From a virus, in IMG/VR virus record IMGVR_UViG_3300024520_000288, positions 1 through 34,020 of that record: 34,020 nucleotides of DNA. One strand, 5' to 3'. This document shows positions 23,278 to 30,295 of the stretch, piece by piece (within the stretch, counting starts at the first letter, position 1; each line of letters begins with the position of its first letter). Position numbers and translations under genes: made by a program. A model generated the notes under the pieces. It worked only from the letters and a program-made list of their open reading frames with translations. It was not told where the DNA came from and did not search any database.

Positions 23278-23434
23278 GGAATGTAGCAGGTGCGGAAGGA
23301 AACTGAATACGGAGCGATTTGTATTTAGTGACTATCGCTATTGTTTAGCCAAAAATTCAGTTGGTAAATATAATTGGGGCTATTTTTGCCTGAAATGTGA
23401 GCCTTATCCAGTATTTAATGAGGAGAAAACATAA
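23225..23434 (+). CDS. Small zinc-ribbon protein
   Basis: A 69-residue protein. CSRCGRKL (Cys20, Cys23) and YFCLKCEP (about Cys54, Cys57) make a four-cysteine zinc ribbon, preceded by a basic KKKK run. ATG 23246 is an alternative start that removes most of the overlap with the previous gene. The stop is shared with the next start (TAATG). It is probably nucleic-acid-binding; phage early regions often carry such proteins as regulators. Confidence 0.5.
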   Translation: MKNANVIMVKKKKARSIKECSRCGRKLNTERFVFSDYRYCLAKNSVGKYNWGYFCLKCEPYPVFNEEKT

Positions 23435-23721
23435 TGAGCGAAAAGGTAAAGTTGATTATAAAACTCGAAAGTATTGCAATGAATGAGGGTAACTGGAAGG
23501 CGCTAGATTGCTTTCAGGCAATGAGTGGCAATACAAAGTCTGAGATAATTTTAGGTGGTATATTGTCACGTGGTATTAGGGCAGCAGTTGAGGATATGGA
23601 GGAAGGTTCTGTTGATAGGATAAAAGCGAAATTTGATCTTTCAGAAAAAGATGTAGAAACAGTAGATAAAATTGTTCGTGAAACTGGCAATATAAATAGT
23701 CTTTTTGATATTAAGATATAA
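23434..23721 (+). CDS. Small helical protein of unknown function
   Basis: A 95-residue protein with SD GAGGAG and a start coupled to the zinc-ribbon stop. Its sequence (KALDCFQAMSGNTKSEIILG, then IRAAVEDMEEGSVDRIKAKF, then DVETVDKIVRETGNINSLFD) suggests several short helices, as in small DNA-binding or ribbon-helix-helix-related regulators. No firm match. Confidence 0.55.
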   Translation: MSEKVKLIIKLESIAMNEGNWKALDCFQAMSGNTKSEIILGGILSRGIRAAVEDMEEGSVDRIKAKFDLSEKDVETVDKIVRETGNINSLFDIKI

Positions 23722-23736
23722 AATAACACTTGACAA

Positions 23737-23949
23737 ATGAAAATAATGAAAACAATAGAATTTACAACACCAGAGGGTAAGATTGCAATAATTTTAGAAC
23801 GTATTCAAGCTATTAAAGAAGGACATGGTGATCGTAAAGGAAAAGCTAATATTATAATGACTAGATTAAGCGAAGAAACGGATGATTATTTTCCGGTTGA
23901 AGAATCATATAACTTGGCACATAAAATGATTATTGATAGCCAGCCTTAA
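23737..23949 (+). CDS. Small protein of unknown function
   Basis: A 70-residue protein, starting at ATG 23737 or 23746. It has no SD; a TTGACA at 23730-23735 lies just before but lacks a good -10 box. The product is mixed alpha/beta (TIEFTTPEGKIAIILERIQA, GHGDRKGKANIIMTRLSEET). Its neighbours do not define a role. Confidence 0.45.
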   Translation: MKIMKTIEFTTPEGKIAIILERIQAIKEGHGDRKGKANIIMTRLSEETDDYFPVEESYNLAHKMIIDSQP

Positions 23950-23957
23950 ATTAATGC

Positions 23958-23985
23958 TTGACAAATTAAAATGATTATGTATATT
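23958..23985 (+). promoter_or_regulatory. Sigma-70 promoter before the Mom-like gene
   Basis: TTGACA (23958-23963), a 16-base spacer and TATATT (23980-23985). The expected start is near 23992, giving a leader of about 100 bases that ends in a terminator before the next gene. Confidence 0.75.
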
Positions 23986-23991
23986 TTGATT

Positions 23992-24093
23992 AATAAATAA
24001 ACAACGTTTACCGGAGCGTTTAAGAATGTTCGCTTTTTACGAGGCGGCTTAAAGGCTAAACAGGTTCCGGTTAAACTTGTTTGGCCTTTTTTT
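23992..24093 (+). ncRNA. Short RNA or attenuator leader
   Basis: The stretch from the promoter to seven T (24087-24093) is about 100 bases. AGGCTAAACAGG (24053-24064) pairs with CTTGTTTGGCCT (24076-24087), 12 pairs with two G-U, forming an intrinsic terminator. Its loop (24065-24075) is complementary to GTTTACCGGA at 24006-24015, so a loop-to-leader pseudoknot can form. It ends 11 bases before the Mom-like ATG and so is either a separate small RNA or an attenuator controlling that gene. Confidence 0.65.
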
Positions 24094-24104
24094 ATTTAAA
24101 GACT

Positions 24105-25322
24105 ATGATAATTTGCAAAAACCTAGAATGCACAAAAGAGATTATACCAATTCGACAGGATCATATTTATTGCAGCAAGCAGTGTAGAGATAAAGGGTTT
24201 AGAATTTTAAATCCTAATTATATTAAAGATGCAAGAGCTAATGGGAAATATAAGTTTGATAATAATACTTATAAAATAAGGCGTACTAAGTATATGTCCA
24301 ACCCTGATAATATGATCAAACTAAATGCAAGAAGAGCGGCATGGTTTAAATTTAAGGAAGTTCAATCATGTAGTATTTCCAGATGTACTGCTAAAGGAGA
24401 AAGACATCATCCTGATTATAATCAGCCTAGTGATATCATTTGGCTGTGTAAGAAACACCATGTCATGGCTCATTCTAAACAATGCACCATTGAACAATGC
24501 AATAATAAGCATTTAGCTTTAGGCTTTTGTAGTATGCATTATAAAAGATATAGAAAAGGAGTATTAAATAATTATTCCTTACCTGTTGGTAGTATATTTA
24601 ATAATTATTACATAAGTATGAATAAAGACAAAGGATATATATATCATAAACAGAATATGCTTTTTGGTAGTAAGGAAATTATTGGCTTTGGGGATAATGA
24701 TTGGTACGTTAAACAAATACCAAAAAAAACAAGCAAGCAAATAATAATAAAAAACCATTATTCAAAGAAAGTTTGTAACGATGCAACTACTCATATCCAT
24801 TTAGGTGTATTTATTGGTGGCAATCTTTTAGGGGTTTTACAATTTGGGTACGCCATGAATCCTTTAAGTGCAAGCAAAATTGTTAGAGGCACTAAAATAA
24901 ATGAATATAAAGAACTTAATAGAATGTGGTTATGTGATAGTGTTCCACGAAATGGCGAAAGCAAATCAATCAGTTATGCTATTAAATACATAAAAGGTAA
25001 ATATCCAAAAGTAAAATGGATACAAACCTTTGCTGATGAGCGATGTAACGGATTAGGAATTATGTATCAAGCTTGTAGTTTTGGCTATTATGGTTCCCAT
25101 AATAGCAAGTTTTGGTACTTTAAAGATGAAATATATCACAATAGCCACATTACAAATAACAACAGAAATAAAAAGGCACAATTAGAGAATCAAGGGTTTT
25201 TTGAAACAGCTAAAAGCTTCGAATTTCGCCAATTTAGATATATTAAATTTTTAGATAATCGGTATAAAAAAAAATGCACTTTGAAAGAGTTGCCATATTT
25301 AAAGCATTATCAATCAGATTAG
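24105..25322 (+). CDS. Zinc-finger/HNH/Mom-like (GNAT) DNA-modification fusion
   Basis: A 405-residue protein from ATG 24105 (a longer TTG start falls in the terminator). There are three N-terminal zinc parts: Cys4, Cys9, Cys23, Cys27; an HNH-like region at about 87-125 (CSISRCTAKGERHHPDY, IIWLCKKHHVMAH); and CNNKHLALGFCSMHYKRYRK. Residues about 195-350 match Mom-type GNAT proteins: NHYSKKV, HLGVFIGGNLLGVLQFG, INEYKELNRMWLCDSVPRN, then KWIQTFADE. Mom of phage Mu modifies adenines to block host restriction. The start has no SD and follows an attenuator-like leader, so expression is probably tightly held. Confidence 0.7.
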   Translation: MIICKNLECTKEIIPIRQDHIYCSKQCRDKGFRILNPNYIKDARANGKYKFDNNTYKIRRTKYMSNPDNMIKLNARRAAWFKFKEVQSCSISRCTAKGERHHPDYNQPSDIIWLCKKHHVMAHSKQCTIEQCNNKHLALGFCSMHYKRYRKGVLNNYSLPVGSIFNNYYISMNKDKGYIYHKQNMLFGSKEIIGFGDNDWYVKQIPKKTSKQIIIKNHYSKKVCNDATTHIHLGVFIGGNLLGVLQFGYAMNPLSASKIVRGTKINEYKELNRMWLCDSVPRNGESKSISYAIKYIKGKYPKVKWIQTFADERCNGLGIMYQACSFGYYGSHNSKFWYFKDEIYHNSHITNNNRNKKAQLENQGFFETAKSFEFRQFRYIKFLDNRYKKKCTLKELPYLKHYQSD

Positions 25323-25330
25323 CTACATAT

Positions 25331-25736
25331 TTTGAATAATCACGGTTGCCTTTGTTGTGTTGAAAGCGTTGTTTTATTAGCCTTGCCGGCGTAGCTTTAA
25401 AACAATGTAATATTAATCTTTCAACTTTCAAAGGTAACTGTAATTGTTTGAATAATCACGACTGGGCAGGTGCTTTAGGTTTGTTAATTTCGCCTCCGAA
25501 GATTGCTGGAATTAATAATAATATTGCCTGCTCAGTTGTAATTATTTAATGTCAGCAGAGATCAATGATCCTCATTTGAATAATTACGTGGTAGGGGGAT
25601 GAAAAGCAAGCCACGTTAAATAATGCTATAAGATGAAAACCCAGGCTCCGCAGCTTGTAGCCTTACGTACAAAAGGTTTTCACCCCTGTTATTAGTCATT
25701 GTTTTTACCTTAAAAGCAATGGGGGATAATAGGGGG
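25331..25736 (+). ncRNA. Three-fold repeated motif-plus-hairpin RNA element
   Basis: TTTGAATAATCACG recurs at 25331-25344 and 25447-25460, and as TTTGAATAATTACG at 25575-25588. Each copy leads straight into a stem starting at its last bases: 12 pairs 25343-25354/25429-25440, 12 pairs 25459-25470/25527-25538, and six pairs 25586-25591/25611-25616. The stem sequences differ but pairing is kept, with two G-U in each long stem. Two further hairpins follow (25632-25641/25675-25684, one mismatch; 25683-25736). There is no gene in 25323-25774; the element ends just before an HNH gene. Confidence 0.6.
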
Positions 25737-25774
25737 CTTTTGTACCGCCCTCCTTCAGCTTATCACTAGTTACT

Positions 25775-26380
25775 ATGAATAATAACTATCAAAAGTATCT
25801 TGAATCTGATGAATGGAAGAAGAAGCGTAGGGGAAAGTTTGCAGTATCTAAAAACAAATGTTGTGCTATTTGTTTATCTGTAGAAAACTTGCAAGTTCAT
25901 CATTTGTCATATAAGAATAACTTAGATGAAGTTCCTAATTGGGATTTAAGAATTCTTTGTAATACATGTCATCAGGCAACACATGATTTGATAAATTCAG
26001 GTAAGATTAAATTTACAAAAAACACTCATAATCATAGATTTTCTATTACAAAAAATGCGGTAAAAAAGCATTTAGGATTATATACTACTAAGCACGATAA
26101 GGCTTTACTTAAAATCAAAGGATACAGACAACTAAGCAGGTCGGTATTTAAAATAGTGAATCCTGAAATTGTTGAGGTTTTAACTAGTGAAATAATAGAA
26201 AGAGGTAAGAGCAGGCATGGTGCGTGGAATCTTGCACAATTTAGATTATTTGGATTTGACAATTTCCCTAAAAAGGGCTGGAAGCAAATGATAATTGGTC
26301 AAGAGTGGCCTCGTGAGACAATAAGTCAATTTCTTTATCTTAAAAATAGGCATTTGAAGGTAGTTAGCAAGGAGGATTAA
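25775..26380 (+). CDS. HNH endonuclease
   Basis: A 201-residue protein. The N-terminal HNH (about 10-75) has the start YQKYLESDEWKKKRRGKFAV, CCAICLSVENLQVHHLSY and ILCNTCHQATH, with metal-binding Cys pairs and the HH catalytic-type pair. The rest (RFSITKNAVKKHLGLYTTKH, KGWKQMIIGQEWPRETI) is an extra part of unknown function, perhaps for DNA binding. No SD precedes the ATG. The strongly folded 450-base region upstream suggests it is part of a mobile unit with that RNA, or is translationally controlled by it. Confidence 0.75.
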   Translation: MNNNYQKYLESDEWKKKRRGKFAVSKNKCCAICLSVENLQVHHLSYKNNLDEVPNWDLRILCNTCHQATHDLINSGKIKFTKNTHNHRFSITKNAVKKHLGLYTTKHDKALLKIKGYRQLSRSVFKIVNPEIVEVLTSEIIERGKSRHGAWNLAQFRLFGFDNFPKKGWKQMIIGQEWPRETISQFLYLKNRHLKVVSKED

Positions 26381-26719
26381 ATGTTAGAGACTAAAGTTGT
26401 GGTTGGGAATGAGCCGATGGAGCGGGTGGAGAAAGATACTGAGGTTGTGATTAATCGTGAGTATAATCCTGAGATACGGATGTTGTCTAATCATAGATTG
26501 GTTGGCAAGTATTGTATTCGGGTGAGTAAGTCTAGGAATCCGTTGGAGAAGAAGCATCGTGGGAGGTTAGAGAATTTGTGTAAGGTGTTGAATCGGATGG
26601 TGGCAGATAGGGAGGGTGTTTTTGACAGGTTTAAGATAGCGCCTTGCAAGAGTAGTTCTTCTCATCAGGTGATTTTACGTAAGGCGATACCAGGTGATTT
26701 AATGACGGCGGTGGAGTAG
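26381..26719 (+). CDS. Basic protein of unknown function
   Basis: A 112-residue protein starting directly after the HNH stop, with SD GGAGG inside the HNH gene. It is rich in Arg, Lys and Val (RMLSNHRLVGKYCIRVSKSR, then KKHRGRLENLCKVLNRMV), which suggests a nucleic-acid-binding role. It has no known motif and is probably co-translated with the HNH gene. Confidence 0.55.
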   Translation: MLETKVVVGNEPMERVEKDTEVVINREYNPEIRMLSNHRLVGKYCIRVSKSRNPLEKKHRGRLENLCKVLNRMVADREGVFDRFKIAPCKSSSSHQVILRKAIPGDLMTAVE

Positions 26720-26722
26720 GTT

Positions 26723-26893
26723 ATGAAAGCAATACAGGATTTAACTAGAGATGAATTGATAAGCTTTATTTATAATAATACAGAATTTGATACATTTGAA
26801 GATAGCTGTGAGTGTGCTGTTTGCGGTACTAATACAAATTCTTTGTTTTATTATGTCTGTGATGTTTGTGAGGAATTGTGTAATCGTGATTAA
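26723..26893 (+). CDS. 56-residue Cys-rich zinc-ribbon protein
   Basis: ATG 26723. The second half has CECAVCG and then CDVCEELC, a four- to six-cysteine zinc ribbon; the first half is an acidic helix. It starts three bases after the previous stop. Translation probably depends on coupling (GGTGGAG just upstream). A longer frame on the same strand that overlaps it looks like a shadow. Confidence 0.5.
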   Translation: MKAIQDLTRDELISFIYNNTEFDTFEDSCECAVCGTNTNSLFYYVCDVCEELCNRD

Positions 26894-27080
26894 AATATTA
26901 AATATTACTGGTTCTGACAGTGACGATGCTAAATATGAATTGTTTATCAATGGCGAGCATATTGCTTATTTTGAGCATAAGAGATCAGATGGGTTGGCTA
27001 GGTGTTTGATAGAGGCTGCGGATGCGGTGCTGGATGCTGATTATGAATTGTTTAGGATAGATTATGAAAGTACATTATAG
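26886..27080 (+). CDS. Small acidic protein of unknown function
   Basis: I chose GTG 26886 because the frame upstream only shadows the zinc-ribbon gene; GAGGAA lies about nine bases before. The 64-residue product begins MIKILNITGSDSDDAKYELF and ends in an Asp/Ala/Leu-rich helix (CLIEAADAVLDADYELF). It overlaps the methyltransferase start by 17 bases. No family is known. Confidence 0.5.
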   Translation: MIKILNITGSDSDDAKYELFINGEHIAYFEHKRSDGLARCLIEAADAVLDADYELFRIDYESTL

Positions 27081-27486
27081 CAGTAAGACACATGAATGGG
27101 AAACGCCAGGAGATCTATTTGATAAGCTGAACAAGAAGTTTAACTTTACTTTGGATCCTTGCTGTACTCTTAAAAATAAAAAGTGTGAAAAATATTATAC
27201 TGTTGAAGATGATGGATTGTCTTGTGATTGGAGTGGAGAGAGAGTGTTTATGAATCCTCCTTATGGCAGGGAAATAGGCAAGTGGGTTGAAAAGGCTTAT
27301 ATGTCAAATGCGTTAGTGATTGCGTTGTTGCCTGCCAGGACTGATACTAAATGGTTCCATGATTATATTTATTATGGAAAGTCTACTATTAAGTTTCTAA
27401 AGGGTAGGTTGAAATTCGGTAATTGTAAAAACAGCGCTCCGTTTCCATCAATGATAGTAGGATTCTGGAGGTTAGATATAGATTGA
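27064..27486 (+). CDS. Phage DNA N6-adenine methyltransferase (Dam type)
   Basis: A 140-residue protein. WETPGDLFDKLNKKFNFTLD followed by Asp-Pro, then NPPYG at residues 64-68, the adenine-methyltransferase catalytic motif, and a later TKWFHDYIYYGKSTIKFLKG and RLKFG fit the short phage Dam family (PF05869 type). It transfers a methyl group from S-adenosylmethionine to adenine in phage DNA, which protects against host restriction. Length is at the low end but all core motifs are present. It overlaps the next gene by four bases. Confidence 0.8.
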   Translation: MKVHYSSKTHEWETPGDLFDKLNKKFNFTLDPCCTLKNKKCEKYYTVEDDGLSCDWSGERVFMNPPYGREIGKWVEKAYMSNALVIALLPARTDTKWFHDYIYYGKSTIKFLKGRLKFGNCKNSAPFPSMIVGFWRLDID

Positions 27487-27986
27487 AATGTCCTCAATGT
27501 GATTTTGTCTTTACTCCTCACAAATACAAGCTGCCAGAATGGCTTGACGCTGATTTGTGGCATGAATTCGTGGAATACAGGAACAAGGTTATTAAATGTC
27601 CGATTACTGAGTTAGCGCAAACCAGGGCTATAAATAAGTTAGAGAAGTATATGAATATGGGATATAAGCCGGAGGATGTGATACATCAAACTGTTGACAG
27701 TGGCAAGTGGGTAGATTTGTATGAGCCTAGAGATAAGCAGCAAGAGGCTATTTTGAGGCGTGAGGCAGAGGCTAAGAAGCGTAAAGAACAGGAACTTCCT
27801 CGGAAAGCCGCGCCGGATATACTTGAAAAAATAGCTTTATTGATTAAGAAACAATTTGACATTGCCAGGAAGTTAAGAGGTGCAAAGCCATTGCAAAAGT
27901 TAGCCTTGAAAGCAGACTTGCATAATATTGAGGCGCAGATTAAAGATTTGAACAGTGGCGTGGTGAAGTTAGGGGATGTGATATGA
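27483..27986 (+). CDS. Replisome-organiser-like protein with N-terminal zinc motif
   Basis: A 167-residue protein starting at TTG 27483 (TTGA overlap with the stop upstream); no ATG is available. MKCPQCDF gives a Cys pair. Residues about 16-75 (LPEWLDADLWHEFVEYRNKV, TELAQTRAINKLEKYMNMGY, PEDVIHQTVDSGKWVDLYEP) match the C-terminal helical motif of phage replisome organisers and helicase loaders. A Lys/Glu-rich coiled region follows. It may help load a helicase. Family-level call only. Confidence 0.55.
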   Translation: MKCPQCDFVFTPHKYKLPEWLDADLWHEFVEYRNKVIKCPITELAQTRAINKLEKYMNMGYKPEDVIHQTVDSGKWVDLYEPRDKQQEAILRREAEAKKRKEQELPRKAAPDILEKIALLIKKQFDIARKLRGAKPLQKLALKADLHNIEAQIKDLNSGVVKLGDVI

Positions 27987-28150
27987 CAAGTGAATTTAAA
28001 GAGGAACAGCCTGAGTGTCCTAAATGTGGTGGGAAAATATGTGGCCCGAAATATGACACTGATGTGTTTCTGGATGCGGAATGGTTGATATATCGATGTA
28101 TGACTTGTGGTTATCGGTATCATACGGCATGTAGGGAGGCTGGGATATGA
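27983..28150 (+). CDS. 55-residue zinc-ribbon protein
   Basis: ATG 27983 overlaps the stop upstream (ATGA), and its own stop overlaps the next start in the same way. CPKCGGKIC and CMTCGYRYHTAC give a classic C-X2-C...C-X2-C zinc ribbon like those in transcription factors. It is probably a small regulator made by coupling with its neighbours. Confidence 0.6.
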   Translation: MTSEFKEEQPECPKCGGKICGPKYDTDVFLDAEWLIYRCMTCGYRYHTACREAGI

Positions 28151-28497
28151 GGCAAATTAAATTTCGGATATGGGATAAAAAAGAGAAGAAAATATATGAT
28201 AATTTATATCTTGAGACATATGGAGTTATCCTTCGTAATGAAATAGGAGTCAGTAGGCATAAGGATTTAATCCCTATGCAATTTACTGGGTTGCAGGATA
28301 AGGCAGGGAAAGACATATTCGAAGGTGATCTTTTAAAGCATGATTTGTGGGGAGTATCTGAAATAATATGGGAACATGGCAGTTTCAGAGGCACAAGTGA
28401 CAAACATGATATAACGCTTGCTGATCATCAGCTACAACGAAGTAGGGTAATTGGTAATGTTTATGAGAATAAGAATCTTCTAGAGGACAAGGCATAA
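28147..28497 (+). CDS. YopX-like protein
   Basis: A 116-residue protein with SD GGAGG. The start RQIKFRIWDKKEKKI, the centre IPMQFTGLQDKAGKDIFEGD and the end RSRVIGNVYENKNLL match the YopX family, very common in phages of Firmicutes and others. Its function is unknown; the fold is beta-rich. Length is typical. Confidence 0.8.
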   Translation: MRQIKFRIWDKKEKKIYDNLYLETYGVILRNEIGVSRHKDLIPMQFTGLQDKAGKDIFEGDLLKHDLWGVSEIIWEHGSFRGTSDKHDITLADHQLQRSRVIGNVYENKNLLEDKA

Positions 28498-28498
28498 C

Positions 28499-28852
28499 AT
28501 GGCCATATCGCCAACACAGCGCACGCTGAGGGCTTTGGAACAGCGAGGGTGTATCTCAGGTATAGTAGAGCGTTTCAATCAGTTTGGGGGTAAATTTGGG
28601 ATTCGTCAGGACTTATTTGGTTTTATTGACATTATCAGTTTATATCCTACTGGTATAGTTGGTGTACAGAGTTGTGGTCAGGCGTTTAGTGAGCATATGA
28701 AGAAGATATTGGAGAATGAAATTGCTCCTGAATGGATAAAGGTAGCAGGTATTGAGCTTTGGGGTTGGCGGAAAGTCAAAAAAACTAGGGGAGGTAAGTT
28801 AATGATATGGCAACCTAGATTGTATGTGTTTACTAAGGAGGATTTTGATTAA
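28499..28852 (+). CDS. Nuclease-fold (PD-(D/E)XK-like) phage protein
   Basis: A 117-residue protein with SD GAGG. RQDLFGFIDIISLYPTGIVG leading into VQSCGQAFSEHMKKIL, then GIELWGWRKVK and WQPRLYVF, is the pattern of a common phage family with a restriction-endonuclease-like fold: an Asp in FIDII, then a VQ strand in place of the usual ExK. It could resolve or nick DNA, or be a degenerate member. Last gene of the rightward block, before a terminator. Confidence 0.6.
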   Translation: MAISPTQRTLRALEQRGCISGIVERFNQFGGKFGIRQDLFGFIDIISLYPTGIVGVQSCGQAFSEHMKKILENEIAPEWIKVAGIELWGWRKVKKTRGGKLMIWQPRLYVFTKEDFD

Positions 28853-28855
28853 CAA

Positions 28856-28885
28856 GGGATAAGCCGAATTGCCTATCCCCTTTTT
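28856..28885. terminator. Terminator between convergent gene blocks
   Basis: GGGATA (28856-28861) pairs with TATCCC (28874-28879), and CTTTTTC follows on the + strand. The leftward genes end at 28893, so the same hairpin can stop both transcripts, though the T-run on the - strand is weaker. Confidence 0.75.
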
Positions 28886-28892
28886 CTTCTTG

Positions 28893-29099
28893 TCAATCCA
28901 GTTGTCGCAATCCTGTTTTCAAGAAGTTTTGAAAATCCATGTCGTGCTTTCCGCTCCTGTCAATTCCTAAAACTATCTGCTCTATTTCCTCTCTCTGCTT
29001 CAATGTTTTTTTCTTAGTGTCTGCATGCTTAGAATGCATGTGTAGCTGTAGTGTCATTGCTTCTAGGGGTTTGTCTTTAATAAATTTACTATATCTCAT
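28893..29099 (-). CDS. Small basic protein of unknown function
   Basis: A 68-residue protein with SD GGAGAGG on the - strand. It is rich in Lys, His and Met (MTLQLHMHSKHADTKKKTLK) with a helical end (DMDFQNFLKTGLRQLD). It overlaps the upstream gene by 11 bases. Last gene of the leftward operon; no family recognised. Confidence 0.5.
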   Translation of the reverse strand: MRYSKFIKDKPLEAMTLQLHMHSKHADTKKKTLKQREEIEQIVLGIDRSGKHDMDFQNFLKTGLRQLD

Positions 29100-29493
29100 A
29101 GTTCCTCTCCTCTCCTTTGTAATTTGTTGGCTCTATCGGGCTAACCGCGTTCTTTTGCCAAGTTTTATTATTGTCATTTTCGCATTTCTTGCAGAATCTA
29201 TTTCCTGATCCTTTAGAATCGAAGTAGTGATCTTTCTTGTGGCTTAATCCTAAACATTTGCGCCTAGTGATTTTCGGTTTAACCAAAGGCTCATACAGGA
29301 TAACAGTGCGCGCTTTGATCTTCGCTCTGTTGATCTTTGCATATTGCTGATTTCTAGCTTTCATACATTCCGTAGGACTGCCATCCTCAGACAAGCATAC
29401 TTTAGACTTGCCAGGAGGTCTACTCATTAACACAATTGGCTTGCCACATACCATACAAAGCTTTGTGACCCTTGAATCCTTTTGTTCTAACAT
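29089..29493 (-). CDS. Zinc-finger protein with two metal sites
   Basis: A 134-residue protein with SD AGGAAAGGAA. The N-terminal site CMVCGKPIVL...VCLSEDG...ECMKARNQQ, followed by a basic helix, is HNH-precursor-like. The C-terminal site RRKCLGLSHKKDHYFDSKGS then RFCKKCEN matches a zinc ribbon often seen in phage regulators. It lacks a clear HNH catalytic pair, so it is more likely a DNA-binding regulator. It overlaps the upstream gene by 74 bases. Confidence 0.6.
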   Translation of the reverse strand: MLEQKDSRVTKLCMVCGKPIVLMSRPPGKSKVCLSEDGSPTECMKARNQQYAKINRAKIKARTVILYEPLVKPKITRRKCLGLSHKKDHYFDSKGSGNRFCKKCENDNNKTWQKNAVSPIEPTNYKGEERNYEI

Positions 29494-29710
29494 TGGGTTC
29501 CTTTCCTGATTTAAAAGCCCTGCTTCTGGCTACACATTTAGTTACTATTCGACGTCCTGCGCCATATTCATATTTAACTTTTTCCATTTTCTCTATTTCC
29601 AATGCTGCTTTCGTTTCGTGATTTAGTACAGTCATGTAGTCTAATGCAGTTCTGAACTGCTCAAAAGAGATAGCATATCCGGCTCCTCTTAGGTTATAAA
29701 TTGGTTTCAT
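29420..29710 (-). CDS. Basic protein of unknown function
   Basis: I chose ATG at 29710 for its SD (GAGGGGAAG); a longer frame to 29749 has none. The 96-residue product is helical (FEQFRTALDYMTVLNHETKA), then Lys/Arg-rich (GAGRRIVTKCVARSRAFKSG), which suggests RNA or DNA binding. Its last 24 codons overlap the zinc-finger gene. Confidence 0.5.
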   Translation of the reverse strand: MKPIYNLRGAGYAISFEQFRTALDYMTVLNHETKAALEIEKMEKVKYEYGAGRRIVTKCVARSRAFKSGKEPNVRTKGFKGHKALYGMWQANCVNE

Positions 29711-29721
29711 GTTTCTTCCCC

Positions 29722-29919
29722 TCAATAAGTGTCTATAATTGTAAACCATTCTCCTGATACGAATACCTCGGTAAGCGCCGCTTGATTCTCTTCTTCTTGT
29801 GCGATATGCACCCTAGATACCTCTTTTGGCTTTAGCACTGGTTTGTATACGTATGCGCCAGCCGTAAGGATACCCCAGGCCATTATAGCTATGATAATAA
29901 ATCTGTAGATTAGTGGCAT
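29722..29919 (-). CDS. Small membrane or secreted protein
   Basis: A 65-residue protein with SD GAGAGGA. Residues 3-26 (LIYRFIIIAIMAWGILTAGA) form a membrane helix or uncleaved signal; the rest is acidic and ends VSGEWFTIIDTY. It overlaps the upstream gene by ten bases. Role unknown; effects on the cell envelope are possible. Confidence 0.55.
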   Translation of the reverse strand: MPLIYRFIIIAIMAWGILTAGAYVYKPVLKPKEVSRVHIAQEEENQAALTEVFVSGEWFTIIDTY

Positions 29920-30206
29920 TGTGTATCCTCTCTTTCTTCAATAAGTGATTCAATTCGCAAATAAGACTTACACCATCTTTCCACTTCCTTAACAACTGTA
30001 TCAAAGTCACCTGCCATAGTGTGTATCACGCCATGACAGCCGGATTCTTTTATTCCATAAATCTGTCCCTTTGCTATCATTCCTTCACCCCGATCTGTAA
30101 TCGTTGCGTGCATCTTCGGTGGTGCTTTGGTGTAATATGCCACGTTCTTGTTGTCAGTGGTTCCATACCACCATCCAGTGCTAGTTAACTCTTTCATTTT
30201 GTTCAT
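29910..30206 (-). CDS. Protein of unknown function
   Basis: A 98-residue protein with a strong SD (AGGAGG). It is mixed alpha/beta with Gly and Trp-rich turns (STGWWYGTTDNKNVAYYTKA, GEGMIAKGQIYGIKESGCHG) and a C-terminal helix with Cys (VVKEVERWCKSYLRIESL). First gene of the overlapping group 28893-30206. No known motif. Confidence 0.55.
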   Translation of the reverse strand: MNKMKELTSTGWWYGTTDNKNVAYYTKAPPKMHATITDRGEGMIAKGQIYGIKESGCHGVIHTMAGDFDTVVKEVERWCKSYLRIESLIEEREDTQCH

Positions 30207-30237
30207 TTGTGCTACCTCCTAGATAAATTAATAAAAT

Positions 30238-30294
30238 AATAAAATACTCAACCTATGGCATAGCGTGATGATGCCATAAGTTAATGATTTTATT
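30238..30294 (-). terminator. Terminator-like hairpin module 1
   Basis: Outer arms AATAAAAT (30238-30245) and ATTTTATT (30287-30294) enclose TATGGCAT/ATGCCATA (30254-30261/30271-30278). Read on the - strand it is followed by TATTTTATTATTTTATT. It lies right after the stop of the gene at 30296-30505, with the same outer arms as the module at 30535-30586. Confidence 0.6.
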
Positions 30295-30295
30295 G

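Noticed and set aside
23730-23758. Promoter at TTGACA 23730
   Set aside because: The -35 box is perfect but there is no acceptable -10 box at 16-18 bases, and it would overlap the start codon at 23737.
25331-25588. CRISPR with the 14-base motif as repeat
   Set aside because: Only three copies, unequal spacing over 100 bases, and the spacers are inverted-repeat stems rather than unique sequence.
26787-26885. Extended N-terminus of the gene at 26886 (hydrophobic segment)
   Set aside because: The hydrophobic stretch is a frame-shifted reading of the zinc-ribbon gene at 26723-26893; GTG 26886 with GAGGAA is the better start.
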